64,000 bases of DNA, from NCBI RefSeq assembly GCF_000223985.1, contig NZ_AFWV01000002.1:258501-322500 (forward strand). Direction: 5' to 3'. Made by a program: the position numbers and the translations under genes. Numbering within the stretch: position 1 is the stretch's first letter; each line of letters begins with the position of its first letter. Under the pieces are notes generated by a model that saw only the letters and a program-made list of their open reading frames with translations, searched no databases and was not told where the DNA came from. The DNA is from Thiocapsa marina 5811. GTDB lineage: Bacteria > Pseudomonadota > Gammaproteobacteria > Chromatiales > Chromatiaceae. Below, in pieces: positions 8,126-17,376 of the stretch.

Positions 8126-10237
8126 ATGTGGGTCGACTGGACACCCGCGCCAGCACGGGCGTTTGCCTGTCCGGTCTGCGGTTCGGACGGTGCCAAGCGC
8201 TCGGTGCTGGCGGTCGCGTCGCCGTTCGAGAGCAAAGAGCTTTTGCGGCTCCACGCCTGCGATGTTTGCGGAACCCTCAGCTTTCCGGGGCTGACGCCCC
8301 CGGCCTACGAAGATGACGGAGCGGCTACGGATGCCGGTGCCGACACGTCCCTTTCGCAGGCCGCGATCAAGTTCTATGTCGAACAGGGTGCGGCGCCCGA
8401 TACCATGGTCGAGCCTCTGTTTTGGTTCGATCACGCCGATATCGGACGTTACGCGGAGGTTGGCTGCGGTTTCGGGTTCGGTTTGGACTTCGCCCGCGAG
8501 GCACTCGGTTGGGAGGTCCGCGGGTTCGATCCCTCGCCGCTTGCGCGCGCCGGGCGACGATTGCTGGATGTACCCGTGACCTCCGACTATCTCGGGCCGG
8601 AAACCTTGCGTGGCGAGGCGCCGGTCGATGTGCTGCTGGCCTCCGAGGTCATCGAGCATGTCGTGGACCCGCACCGCTTCCTGGACGACATTACCCCGAC
8701 CTTGGCCCCCGACGGCTGGTTGGTGATCAGCACCCCGAATGCCGCCGGGGTCAGTCGCGAGGCGTCCTCGGGCGCGCTTCTGCCGCTTTTGACGCCCGGA
8801 TATCATTTAGTGCTCTTCAGCGAGGCGGCGCTGCGCCGGTTGCTTGAGGCGCATGGCTTCACGCAGGTTCGAATCCGAGCGTCGGAGACGAATCTGACTG
8901 CGCTCGCCTGCCGTCGTCCTCGGCCTTGTGATCTCTCTCGGACGCTCGACCGTGCGCTCTACCGCGACTATCTGAAGCGCCGACTCGGCGCCCTGGATCC
9001 GGACGAGCCGCTCTCCCACGGTTTTTCCGGCCGCTTGATCAAGGAGTGGGTCAATGCGGGCGACATCGACGCGGCGAAGGCGGAGCTCGACGGCCTGACC
9101 GACACCTACCGGCGTCTTTACGGCATCGATCTCGACCGCCCAGAGACGGTCTTGGCCGAGCCGATCAAGATCGAGAGTTTCGGGAGATTTGCTGCCGCGA
9201 TCCCAGCCAATCTCTGCGGTCTGGCCTATCGCAGCGCCTTCATCGCGTTGCGTCACGCGAACGATCCGAAACGGGCGCTGGCGGGTTTCGAGCTCGGCGA
9301 GCGTGCCGGGGTCGCGCTGCGCGAGGCTTTACAGTCGATCGGCTCGGACGACGGGGAGACCGAGCATCTCGTCGAGCTGTGCCGGCTCGGCGCTCTGGAG
9401 TCTTCGATCCGCGTGGCCCCGGCCGAAGCTCCGAGGCGCTTAAAGGCTGCCCGCGAGGCATTCATCGGAACCGACGGCGACGGCTCGCGCGCATCGCGCC
9501 GCTTCGAGGTCGGGCTGGAACACTGCTTCGTCGATTTGGTCTTCGGTGGTGCCTACGCAGCGGCGAATGCCTTGGCCGACGCACGTTGTGAGCGAGGGCG
9601 GGACGAGCCGGAGGCATTCGGCCGGGAGTCAGACCCAGCGACCGACCTCGCGCCGCACGAACGGGCGCGTTCCTGCCACGCCCGTGGATTGCTGGCCCTG
9701 AACGACCGAAGCGATGCGGCGGCGGCGCTTGCGTGGTTCCGCGTTGCCGGCGAGTATCTTCGGGACGCGACCGTCTCCGACAGTGCGGTCGAGGATCTCG
9801 CGGGAGCGATCGAGATGGCCCGCTTCTCGGCGTGGGCCGTGGCCGAGCCCGCGGGCGCCGCGCTTGAATGTGCGGAGCGCTTGGCCGCGAACCCGTCGCC
9901 CTCCGCGCAGCCGTTCGGCCTTTGTTGCGAGGTCTTTCAGCGCCTGATCCACGGTGGAGCCTATGCGGAGGCGGCGACGCTCGAGCCCGCCATCACAGAT
10001 CGACTAAGCTTCGCGCCCGAGAGGTTGTCGGCAGAGCTGGCCTTCGTGCTCGGGATTCTCGCGTTGAATCATGCAGCGGCCCCGATCGACGCCTTCGGGT
10101 GGTTTTCGCGAGCGGCGCAATTGGCCCCTCCCGAGCACCCGCTGAACGATCTCGCCCTCTTACATGCACGTCGCGCCCGGGCGGCAGCCGGTATTGAAGA
10201 CGCGGGCATCGGTTCAGAGTCGCGCACGCCCGAATAA
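8126..10237 (+). CDS. SAM-dependent methyltransferase with N-terminal zinc ribbon and long helical C-terminal region
   Basis: 703 residues from ATG 8126, chosen because AGGGGG at 8114-8119 is well spaced for it. A TTG at 8120 is also in frame but lies directly against that site. The N-terminus has two CxxC pairs (CPVCG and CDVCG), a zinc-ribbon arrangement. A class I methyltransferase domain follows at about 90-250, with motif I EVGCGFGFGLDFA, acidic LLASEVIEHVVDP and WLVISTPNA. Residues about 270-700 are alanine-rich helices resembling tetratricopeptide-like repeats. Proteins of this build often modify or cap cell-surface glycans. The RgpF-type gene 30 bp downstream supports that, but the substrate is unknown. 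Confidence 0.75.
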   Translation: MWVDWTPAPARAFACPVCGSDGAKRSVLAVASPFESKELLRLHACDVCGTLSFPGLTPPAYEDDGAATDAGADTSLSQAAIKFYVEQGAAPDTMVEPLFWFDHADIGRYAEVGCGFGFGLDFAREALGWEVRGFDPSPLARAGRRLLDVPVTSDYLGPETLRGEAPVDVLLASEVIEHVVDPHRFLDDITPTLAPDGWLVISTPNAAGVSREASSGALLPLLTPGYHLVLFSEAALRRLLEAHGFTQVRIRASETNLTALACRRPRPCDLSRTLDRALYRDYLKRRLGALDPDEPLSHGFSGRLIKEWVNAGDIDAAKAELDGLTDTYRRLYGIDLDRPETVLAEPIKIESFGRFAAAIPANLCGLAYRSAFIALRHANDPKRALAGFELGERAGVALREALQSIGSDDGETEHLVELCRLGALESSIRVAPAEAPRRLKAAREAFIGTDGDGSRASRRFEVGLEHCFVDLVFGGAYAAANALADARCERGRDEPEAFGRESDPATDLAPHERARSCHARGLLALNDRSDAAAALAWFRVAGEYLRDATVSDSAVEDLAGAIEMARFSAWAVAEPAGAALECAERLAANPSPSAQPFGLCCEVFQRLIHGGAYAEAATLEPAITDRLSFAPERLSAELAFVLGILALNHAAAPIDAFGWFSRAAQLAPPEHPLNDLALLHARRARAAAGIEDAGIGSESRTPE

Positions 10238-10267
10238 CCCTAACCACGCAGTCAGAAAGGATCCGAT

Positions 10268-11302
10268 ATGGGTTTGCGCGACTTCCGTCAAACGCTCACT
10301 AGGCGCCGAATCCGCAACTTCATCGAGCACCGAACCTCTTGGATGCGGGTCCGTCTGGCGCGGGATCCGACCTGGGTCGTGCAGCGGTGGGACGGCGACG
10401 GCGGATTGGCCGAGGCCAAGCGGATCGCTGTCTTCGTGCACTACGACGACAAGGGCCTGGTGCATCCGTACGTTCTCTTCTATCTGGAGCAGTTGCGGGA
10501 GGCCGGCTACAGTATCCTGTTCGTGACCAACAGCCCTCGGCTGTTGCCGGCGGCGGTCGATGTCTTGCGGGCGCGCTGTGGGTTGATCCTACGGCGGCGC
10601 AACCGAGGGTATGATTTCGGGGCCTATAAGGATGCATTGCGCGAGATTCCGGACCTCGCCGCGCTCGACAGCCTGATCCTCGCCAACGACAGCGTCTACG
10701 GGCCGTTCCACGCCTTGGGCGCGCTCCTGGAGAAGGCAGACCCGAATCAAGCCGACATCTGGGGAATCACGGATACCTTCCAACACTACTATCACTTACA
10801 GAGCTATTTCCTGTTGATGCATCGCCCGGCCTTGGCGGCGACCGAGTTTCATCGGTTCTGGAAGGATGTCTGCTACACACAGTCGAAAGAGTTGGTCGTG
10901 CATCATCATGAGATCGGTTTCTCGCGTCGGATGCTGGCTGCCGGACTGCAGCTCGAGGCGATCTTTCCCTACCGCACGGTAGCGATGGAGCTGATCGACG
11001 ACCTACAGCGGCGCTCGTACGACAATCCCGACTGGGCGGCCGGCCTGCCGCAGCGCGATTATCTCAAATGGTTGTTCGAGGCCCTGATGGCCGGTATCCC
11101 GGTGAATCCCAGCCACTTCTTTTGGGAGCCGTTATTGCGTCGGCATGGCTATCCCTTCCTGAAGCGCGAGTTGCTCACGCGCAATCCCTGCAGCGTGCCG
11201 TTGACCCAGTACTGGGAGAGTGCAGTGCGCCAGGTCAGCGGATACGATACCCGCTTGATCTCTCGACACCTGCAGCATGTCCTGCGAGACCGCAGCATCT
11301 GA
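10268..11302 (+). CDS. RgpF-type rhamnan synthesis family protein
   Basis: 344 residues with the ribosome site GAAAGGA just before ATG 10268. The sequence has the RgpF family pattern: VFVHYDDKGLVHPYVLFYLEQL, then RRRNRGYDFGAYKDAL, LILANDSVYGPF and DIWGITDTF, and a C-terminal part around GIPVNPSHFFWEPLL. Members take part in assembly of rhamnose-containing or related cell-wall and O-chain polysaccharides. It follows the methyltransferase by 30 bp and is likely cotranscribed. The sugar and acceptor cannot be read from the sequence. Confidence 0.8.
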   Translation: MGLRDFRQTLTRRRIRNFIEHRTSWMRVRLARDPTWVVQRWDGDGGLAEAKRIAVFVHYDDKGLVHPYVLFYLEQLREAGYSILFVTNSPRLLPAAVDVLRARCGLILRRRNRGYDFGAYKDALREIPDLAALDSLILANDSVYGPFHALGALLEKADPNQADIWGITDTFQHYYHLQSYFLLMHRPALAATEFHRFWKDVCYTQSKELVVHHHEIGFSRRMLAAGLQLEAIFPYRTVAMELIDDLQRRSYDNPDWAAGLPQRDYLKWLFEALMAGIPVNPSHFFWEPLLRRHGYPFLKRELLTRNPCSVPLTQYWESAVRQVSGYDTRLISRHLQHVLRDRSI

Positions 11303-11399
11303 GGCGAAACCGAGGCCCCCGCGCCGAGTCTTAATTTATGCTAAACGCCACGCCGCTCTCAGCCGCTGGACCGGGCTATCGTTCTAGGAGTCGTATGTC

Positions 11400-13982
11400 A
11401 TGAAAGCACTGCCGAAACAGATCCTCTCGGGCTTTGCCGCACTCTTGATCTGCACGTCGGGCTATGCTCAGACAACCCCTGCCTGTTGCGAATCCTCTCG
11501 ACCGGACACCGAAGTCGAAGCGACCGATCGAGCGCATCCCGTCGCCGGCGCCTTCTCTGCTGCTGTCGCATCGGACACGGATCCCGAAGTCCTCTACCGG
11601 CGCGCAGCCGATCACGAGACCTGGATGCGCGAGCACCTGATGCCGGCCGGCGGGGTCATGTCCGGGCAATTCACGGACGACACCTATGCGCAGGTGAAGA
11701 GCTACGGCGGCGAGCGGGATCCTGCGATCTGGACCGGCTCCTATCTCGCCGCGCAGGCCCTGCGGTTGGAGGCGACGGGTGCGGCCGATGCGGCCGATCA
11801 GCTCGCCGAGACGGTCAGGGTGCTGCATCGATGGTGGCGGATCTCGGGCGATGCGGGCTATCTCGCCCGTTTCGCGGCGCCCGCCGACAGTTCGGAGGCG
11901 ATCTTGGCCACCTTGCCGGCCGGCGACCCGGAGGTCATTCGGGACGTCCCCTACGAGGATGCGCTCTGGCACTGGCGCGGCCGGGTCAGCCGGGATCAAT
12001 ACCAAGGCGTATTGCTCGGGATGTCGCTGGCCTACGAGGCGACATCGGATCCCGGCATCCGTCAGCTCATCAGAGAAGACGTCGCGACCTTCGCCGAGCA
12101 GCTCATGCGGCGCGAGCGCAAGCGCGTGAAGGTCATCATCAACGGGTCGAGCAACTTCTCGACCACGCTCGAACTACAGCATGCGGTCTACACCGACGAC
12201 GAGACCCCTGACGGAATACCCATCCTCAACGTTCGCACCAGCCCGTTCGAGGTGGAAGCCTCGGGGATGGTGGTGTTTTGGCCGAACCCGAGCGAGTTCA
12301 TTCGCCAGATCCCCGGTCTGGGCTGGCTACCCGATGTACTCCTGCCGAGTCAGGCGATCCAACTTGCCGCGGCCTTCCGGGTTGCGTTGCAGGTCACCGC
12401 GGGCGTTCCGGGGTACGAGGCGCGTCATGCCGCGCTGTCGGCCCATTACGACGAGCAGGTCGACGACTGGCTCGACATCGCGACGGGTTGGGAGAATACC
12501 AACGAATGCGGAGACGCCTACTACGGTCTCAATGTCGCCTTTATGCCGATGTACAACTGGGTCAGGCTGGAGGACGATCCGGTGCGGCGCGCGCGACTGC
12601 AGCGCGATGTCCTGCGCGATGCGCTTTGGTCTGCGGTCGAGGATCATAAGAACGTATTTTTCGCGTTTCTCTATGCCGCGCAGGCAGCGCCCGAGGACGC
12701 CGTCGAGGCCATCATCGAGGCGCATCTTGCTCAGCTCGCCTTGTTCCCGAATCCTCCGCAAACGGCAGAGCCGATCGACGTGCGTTCGGAATACCCCGAG
12801 GATCCGGAATGTCCCGGCCTCTCGGCCATCGCCACCGATGTCGACGATCGCCCCGGCGCGACCTTCCTCTGGGAGCGCCAGCCCTGGAAGCTATTGGATC
12901 CGGGTGCGCCCGAGTTTGCGTTCGCGGGTGTCGACTATCTACTGGCGTACTGGCTCGGGCGTCAGTCCGGCTTCATCGACGGGAACGGACGCCTCGGGGT
13001 CTCGCAGACGGGCACGGGTGGCGGGACGATCACCTCGAGTCCGCCCGGCATCGACTGCGGCAGCAGCTGCGAGGCCGATTTCGCTCTCGGCTCCGAGGTG
13101 CTCCTTCAAGCCTTCCCCGCTCCCGGCTCGGTTTTGATCGGCTGGTCCGGTGATCCATCTTGCCCCTACATCCATCCGCTGGAGGGGGCGACCGACTGTG
13201 TCGCGACCTTCGCGTCATTGCCGAGCGGCGAGACGCGGATCGAGGCGGCGGTGCTTCCGTATGCCCGTGCCGTCGGTATCGGCGAGACCGCAACCGCCTT
13301 CGCCAGTCTCATCAACAGCGGTGATGCGACGGCTACCGGCTGCTCGATTGCGCTGCCGGGTGGGCTCCCCGCAACCTTCACCTATCAGACCACCGATTCC
13401 GGCAACGCCTTGATCGGGATGCCGGATACACCCGTCGATATCCCCCGGGGCGGGACGCAAGGATTCGTGTTCGGGATCACGCCGAGCCAAGCCCTCGCTG
13501 CGACCGAGATTGCGCCGGTATTCGACTGCACGAATACGGCGCCCGCCTTCAGCCACGCCGGACTCAATACCTTCATCCTTTCGGCGGCGGCAACGGCGCC
13601 GCCGGACCTCCTCGCGGTCGGCGTGACCCCGAGCGGGGACGGCGTGGTTCGGCTGCCGAGTCGCGACGGTACCGGGTTCTTCGCGACCGCGGCGGTAAAC
13701 ATCGGCAGTGCGGGCACGGTGAGGGTCGGCGTCGACGACGGTGGTCGCGCCCTGGCGCTGGCCCTTCGCGTGTGCGAGACGGATGCCGCGGGGACCTGGC
13801 TGGTATGCGGCGACAGTTTGTCCCGCACGATCGGGGCCGATCAGACGGTCTACTACACCGTCTTGGCCAGCGGAAACGGGCAGCCGATCGCCTTCGATCC
13901 TGCGATCAACCGACTCTTTCTGCGTTTCGAGGCAAACGGGACAACCGTCGGGGCGACCAACGTTGCGGTTGCAACGCCGTAG
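11400..13982 (+). CDS. Secreted alpha-helical (six-hairpin glycosidase-like) protein with the shared C-terminal module
   Basis: 860 residues with a signal peptide (about 1-23, ending TSGYAQ). Residues about 55-530 are helical with aromatic-rich stretches such as RDPAIWTGSYLAAQALRL and DQYQGVLLGMSLAYEAT. These resemble alpha/alpha-toroid glycoside hydrolases, although no catalytic pair can be assigned. A short bacterial-repeat segment at about 535-610 (GTGGGTITSSPPGIDCG to VLIGWSGD) precedes the 247-residue shared module (614-860). This suggests an extracellular enzyme or surface polysaccharide-binding protein joined to a common C-terminal part. It sits next to the glycan genes, so it may act on the same polymer; that is inference. 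Confidence 0.65.
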   Translation: MKALPKQILSGFAALLICTSGYAQTTPACCESSRPDTEVEATDRAHPVAGAFSAAVASDTDPEVLYRRAADHETWMREHLMPAGGVMSGQFTDDTYAQVKSYGGERDPAIWTGSYLAAQALRLEATGAADAADQLAETVRVLHRWWRISGDAGYLARFAAPADSSEAILATLPAGDPEVIRDVPYEDALWHWRGRVSRDQYQGVLLGMSLAYEATSDPGIRQLIREDVATFAEQLMRRERKRVKVIINGSSNFSTTLELQHAVYTDDETPDGIPILNVRTSPFEVEASGMVVFWPNPSEFIRQIPGLGWLPDVLLPSQAIQLAAAFRVALQVTAGVPGYEARHAALSAHYDEQVDDWLDIATGWENTNECGDAYYGLNVAFMPMYNWVRLEDDPVRRARLQRDVLRDALWSAVEDHKNVFFAFLYAAQAAPEDAVEAIIEAHLAQLALFPNPPQTAEPIDVRSEYPEDPECPGLSAIATDVDDRPGATFLWERQPWKLLDPGAPEFAFAGVDYLLAYWLGRQSGFIDGNGRLGVSQTGTGGGTITSSPPGIDCGSSCEADFALGSEVLLQAFPAPGSVLIGWSGDPSCPYIHPLEGATDCVATFASLPSGETRIEAAVLPYARAVGIGETATAFASLINSGDATATGCSIALPGGLPATFTYQTTDSGNALIGMPDTPVDIPRGGTQGFVFGITPSQALAATEIAPVFDCTNTAPAFSHAGLNTFILSAAATAPPDLLAVGVTPSGDGVVRLPSRDGTGFFATAAVNIGSAGTVRVGVDDGGRALALALRVCETDAAGTWLVCGDSLSRTIGADQTVYYTVLASGNGQPIAFDPAINRLFLRFEANGTTVGATNVAVATP

Positions 13983-14135
13983 AAGCGATATGGGTCGGTG
14001 GACGCCGGCGGGTGCCTGACCGGCGAGGAATCCGGTGATGGCCTCCGCCGGACCTGGAGGGTAGGCACTCGGGAACAGCGACGACTGCTCCGCGAAGAGA
14101 GGGCCCGGCACGAATCGGTTGTGCCGTGCAGATGC

Positions 14136-14160
14136 AAAAAAGGCGGGTTGCCCCGCCTTT
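14136..14160 (-). terminator. Rho-independent terminator of the 65-aa gene
   Basis: A perfect 9-bp stem (AAAGGCGGG at 14139-14147 with CCCGCCTTT at 14152-14160) closes a 4-nt loop. Read on the minus strand it is followed by a run of T, about 60 bp after the stop of the small gene at 14223. Confidence 0.8.
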
Positions 14161-14222
14161 CGGTCTGTGCGTCTCGAGGCGATCGCGCCGCGGCGCTTAC
14201 ATCTGACTCAAGACATTCGGAC

Positions 14223-14420
14223 TCAGGCCTTGACCCAGTTTCCGAAGTTGTCGGTATTCTTCTCTTCGCCGTCCCCGTAGCCGGCCTCGTAGGCCTCGGT
14301 GAGGCGCTGCTCTTCGCGCTTCGGGTTCTGGAGGAAGCCGCACTGCCAGCCTTGGATGTACTCGTCGTCGACACCGAGTTGTTCCATTTTGGTTACAGCG
14401 TCGTAATAGAACTGGTTCAT
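14223..14420 (-). CDS. Small conserved-looking protein of unknown function (65 aa)
   Basis: ATG at 14420 is preferred over the longer frame because GGAGAG lies upstream on the minus strand at good spacing and the longer N-terminus is unlike protein. The product starts MNQFYYDAVTKMEQLGVDDEY and contains YIQGWQCGF and EAYEAGYGDG. This pattern of Gly-Trp/Tyr-Gly helices in a tiny soluble protein faintly recalls ribosome modulation factor, but the similarity is too weak to name it. The gene stands alone and has its own strong terminator, which supports it being real and well expressed. Confidence 0.65.
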   Translation of the reverse strand: MNQFYYDAVTKMEQLGVDDEYIQGWQCGFLQNPKREEQRLTEAYEAGYGDGEEKNTDNFGNWVKA

Positions 14421-14821
14421 GTCCGCTCTCCGGGCTCTTATCGTTGGCGAAGGGTCGGCTTGGTAAGGCCTCGCCTTCAAAAACCTTGATCTTATTGGCG
14501 ACGTGGATTCGGGTGCTTCGACCCGGACCCTCGGGTCCTCTCTCGAGTCTCGTAGGGAGCCTTGCCCGCACGACCCGCATGGTCATGAGGGGGCGAGAAG
14601 GGCCATAAGAATACAGCGTTTTTCTTATGTGTGACAAGGCGATCGCGCACCCGACCGAGCAGCGGTTGCATCGCATTCGGGTATTGCCTTGTGAAGGCGA
14701 GCGCCAAAACCCACTCTATTCCCGACCGAATTGCGGTGGCCGCAGGAAATCGGGCCGCCTTTGCCCCGGCCGCCGCGGATCGGGCCACTTCGTATCAGAC
14801 CCAAGAGGAAGACGACCTGCC
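14421..14821. other. Divergent intergenic region
   Basis: About 400 bp between the small gene and the MoxR-type ATPase. It should hold promoters for both directions. One minus-strand candidate is listed separately. The frame of the moxR-like gene is open across part of it, but that N-terminus is not protein-like. No other feature was recognised. Confidence 0.4.
14608..14637 (-). promoter_or_regulatory. Candidate promoter for the 65-aa gene
   Basis: On the minus strand TTGTCA (14632-14637) is followed after 18 bp by TATTCT (14608-14613) in an A/T-rich patch. It would give a long leader of roughly 180 nt, so the assignment is tentative. Confidence 0.3.
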
Positions 14822-15865
14822 ATGCGTCCAGCCCAGTTGCTCCGCGTCCTCGAGCGCGAATTTTCGAGTACCGCGGAAGGCCACCATACCCCGGTCATGC
14901 TCTGGGGCCCTCCGGGCGTCGGAAAGTCGCAGATGGTCGCCCAGATCGCGGACCGCCACCGCGTTCCCGTGATCGATATCCGCCTCTCGCAGATGGAGCC
15001 GAGCGATCTGCGCGGGATCCCGTTCCGCTCAGGGGAGCGGGTGGAGTGGGCGATCCCGGCCATCCTGCCGGATGCCGAGCGCCACGGCCCGGCGGGTATC
15101 CTCTTCCTCGACGAGATCACCTCGGCGCCTCCGGCGGTGTCTGCGGCGGCCTATCAGTTGATCCTCGATCGTCGACTCGGTGACTATTGCGTCCCGGACC
15201 GGTGGGCGATCTTCGCGGCCGGCAATCGTCAAGGCGATCGTGGCGTGACCTACAGCATGCCCGCGCCGCTGGCCAACCGCTTTTCGCACTTCGAGGTCGA
15301 GACCCACCTGGACGACTGGGTCGGCTGGGCCTATGCGCAGGGCATCGACGAGCGCGTCATCGCCTTCCTGCGCTTCCGCCCCGAGCTGTTGTTCGATTTC
15401 GACCCGGCCCACAACCCGGTCGCCTTCCCCTCGCCGCGCTCCTGGGAGTTCGCGCACCGCTGTCTGAAGAAGTTCGAGGACACCCCGGAGCTGCTGCAGG
15501 GCACCTTGCAGGCGTGTGTCGGGCCGGCGGCGGGGATCGAGGTCGCCGCCTTCGTCGACAGCCTCGACCAGATGCCCGATCTGGATGCCATCCTGGCGGG
15601 CGAGGTCGTGCCCGTGCCGCGCGAGATCGATCTGCAATACGCCGTCGCCGCTGCCCTGGTCGGCCGTGCCATCCGCGCGCAGGCGGAGCCGGACAAGGAT
15701 CGGGTGATCGGCAACATCCTCGCCTACGCGGGGCGTTTTCCGCAGCGCGAGATGGGCGTCATGCTGGTGTCCGATCTGCACCGCGCGGTCGGCAACAGCC
15801 TCTTCGAGGTGCCGGCCTTTGCCGATTGGGCTGCGGTCGTCGCCGACGTGATGCTCTATGACTAG
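14822..15865 (+). CDS. MoxR-family AAA+ ATPase
   Basis: 347 residues from ATG 14822. The Walker A motif is GPPGVGKS (about residue 30), Walker B is GILFLDEI (about 97), and sensor region FAAGNRQGD follows. MoxR ATPases work with von Willebrand A-domain proteins in chaperone-like assembly or metal insertion. The next gene encodes exactly such a VWA protein and overlaps this one by 8 nt, so the two form a translationally coupled pair. The substrate is unknown. GAGGA upstream of the ATG serves as ribosome site. Confidence 0.85.
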   Translation: MRPAQLLRVLEREFSSTAEGHHTPVMLWGPPGVGKSQMVAQIADRHRVPVIDIRLSQMEPSDLRGIPFRSGERVEWAIPAILPDAERHGPAGILFLDEITSAPPAVSAAAYQLILDRRLGDYCVPDRWAIFAAGNRQGDRGVTYSMPAPLANRFSHFEVETHLDDWVGWAYAQGIDERVIAFLRFRPELLFDFDPAHNPVAFPSPRSWEFAHRCLKKFEDTPELLQGTLQACVGPAAGIEVAAFVDSLDQMPDLDAILAGEVVPVPREIDLQYAVAAALVGRAIRAQAEPDKDRVIGNILAYAGRFPQREMGVMLVSDLHRAVGNSLFEVPAFADWAAVVADVMLYD

Positions 15866-17165
15866 CGGCGTCGGCAGCAGGGTCGGCAGCGACCTTTCCG
15901 ATGCGCAGCGGCGTGCGATCGAGACCAAGCTCGCGGCAGCCCGCACGCGCTTGATCCTGGACAAGCCTTTTCTCGGTGCCTTGGTGCTGCGCCTGCCGAT
16001 GCATGCGTCGAATCCGGATTGGTGTCCGACCACGGCCACCGATGCGCGCGCCTTCTACTACAACCCCGACTATATCTCGAGCCTGAGCCTCGATCAGACC
16101 CAGTTCATGCTCGCCCACGAGGCCCTCCACTGTGCGCTGTCGCATTTCGCACGGCGACAGCATCGCATCAAGCACAAGTGGGATCTCGCCTGCGATTACG
16201 CCATCAATCCGCTCTTGATCGACGAGGGTCTGAGCCCCCCGCCGAATGCGTTGGTGATGCCGCCCTACAAGGGCATGACCGCGGAAGAGATCTATCCGCT
16301 CATCGACGACAACGACGAGTCCGAGACCCTGGACACGCACGCCTACGATCGCGAGAACCAGCAGGGCGGCAGCGGCTCCGGCATGAGCGAGAAGGATCTC
16401 GATCGCAAGCCCGCCCAACCGCAATCGCAGCAGAACGAGTCCGACGCGGGGCAGGGGACGCAAGGCTCCGCGCCATCGAGTCACGCCGAGGGGTCGGGCG
16501 GCGACGCGGGCGAGCCCGAGCCCCTGACGCAGGGAGAGCAGGAGACACTCTCGGTCCAATGGCAGCAGCGTCTCGCCGGCGCTGCGCAACAGGCGCAGCA
16601 GGCCGGTAAGCTCGGCGGCGCGATGGCACGCATGATCGACCATCTCCTGCAGCCGCGCCTGCCTTGGCGGATGCTTCTGGCCCGCTACATGACGGCCGTT
16701 TCGCGAGATGACTACAGCTACGCGCGCCCGTCGCGTCGCGCCGGCGACTTCATCATGCCGAGCCTGCGCAGTCATCAGACGGATGTTGTCGTGGCCGTCG
16801 ATATCTCGGGCTCGATCAAGGCGGCTGAGCTGGAGGAGTTCATCGGCGAGATCGATGCGCTCAAGGGCCAAGTGCGGGCTCGCGTGACCCTCTTGCCCTG
16901 CGATGTCGCCCTGTGTGAAGGTGCACCCTTCCGGTTCGAGCCTTGGGAGAGCTTGCGGCTGCCCGAGGCGATCCGCGGCGGCGGGGGAACCAGCTTCCGG
17001 CCGGTTTTTCAGTGGATCGATCGGGAGGGCATCCGCCCGGATCTGCTCGTCTATTTCACCGATGCGCAAGGCGAATTTCCGCCGGTCGAGCCGACGTTTC
17101 CGGTGATCTGGCTCGTGAAGGGGCAGGGAAAGGTGCCGTGGGGTCAGCGGATTCAGCTCAACTAG
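15858..17165 (+). CDS. VWA-like protein with putative metallopeptidase domain (DUF2201 type)
   Basis: 435 residues. The N-terminal half contains an HExxH zinc-binding motif (HEALH in MLAHEALHCALSHFARR) typical of the putative metallopeptidase domain found in this family. A low-complexity Gln/Ser/Gly linker lies at about 165-230. The C-terminal half is a VWA-like domain with a DxSxS metal site (VAVDISGSIK) and ends with VYFTDAQGEFP. It is the partner of the MoxR ATPase immediately upstream. Together they probably remodel or process a protein complex; the target cannot be inferred from this neighbourhood. Confidence 0.82.
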   Translation: MTSGVGSRVGSDLSDAQRRAIETKLAAARTRLILDKPFLGALVLRLPMHASNPDWCPTTATDARAFYYNPDYISSLSLDQTQFMLAHEALHCALSHFARRQHRIKHKWDLACDYAINPLLIDEGLSPPPNALVMPPYKGMTAEEIYPLIDDNDESETLDTHAYDRENQQGGSGSGMSEKDLDRKPAQPQSQQNESDAGQGTQGSAPSSHAEGSGGDAGEPEPLTQGEQETLSVQWQQRLAGAAQQAQQAGKLGGAMARMIDHLLQPRLPWRMLLARYMTAVSRDDYSYARPSRRAGDFIMPSLRSHQTDVVVAVDISGSIKAAELEEFIGEIDALKGQVRARVTLLPCDVALCEGAPFRFEPWESLRLPEAIRGGGGTSFRPVFQWIDREGIRPDLLVYFTDAQGEFPPVEPTFPVIWLVKGQGKVPWGQRIQLN

Positions 17166-17376
17166 CGCTGAGTCGCGTTCGGGGTGACAGGGTTTGTTTC
17201 GAGGTGGATGTCGCGAATGCGTGAACAACGACACCTCGGTGCGACGCGATTCAGGAGTTTTTTTGTGTTCGGGAAGCGCCACCGAAACGAAGCCCGCGGG
17301 TCGTGAACAGCTTTACGTCGACGAAGCCCTTGATGGTTTGCGCACGGCGCGCGCTCTCAGGAACTACAAGGTGCGG

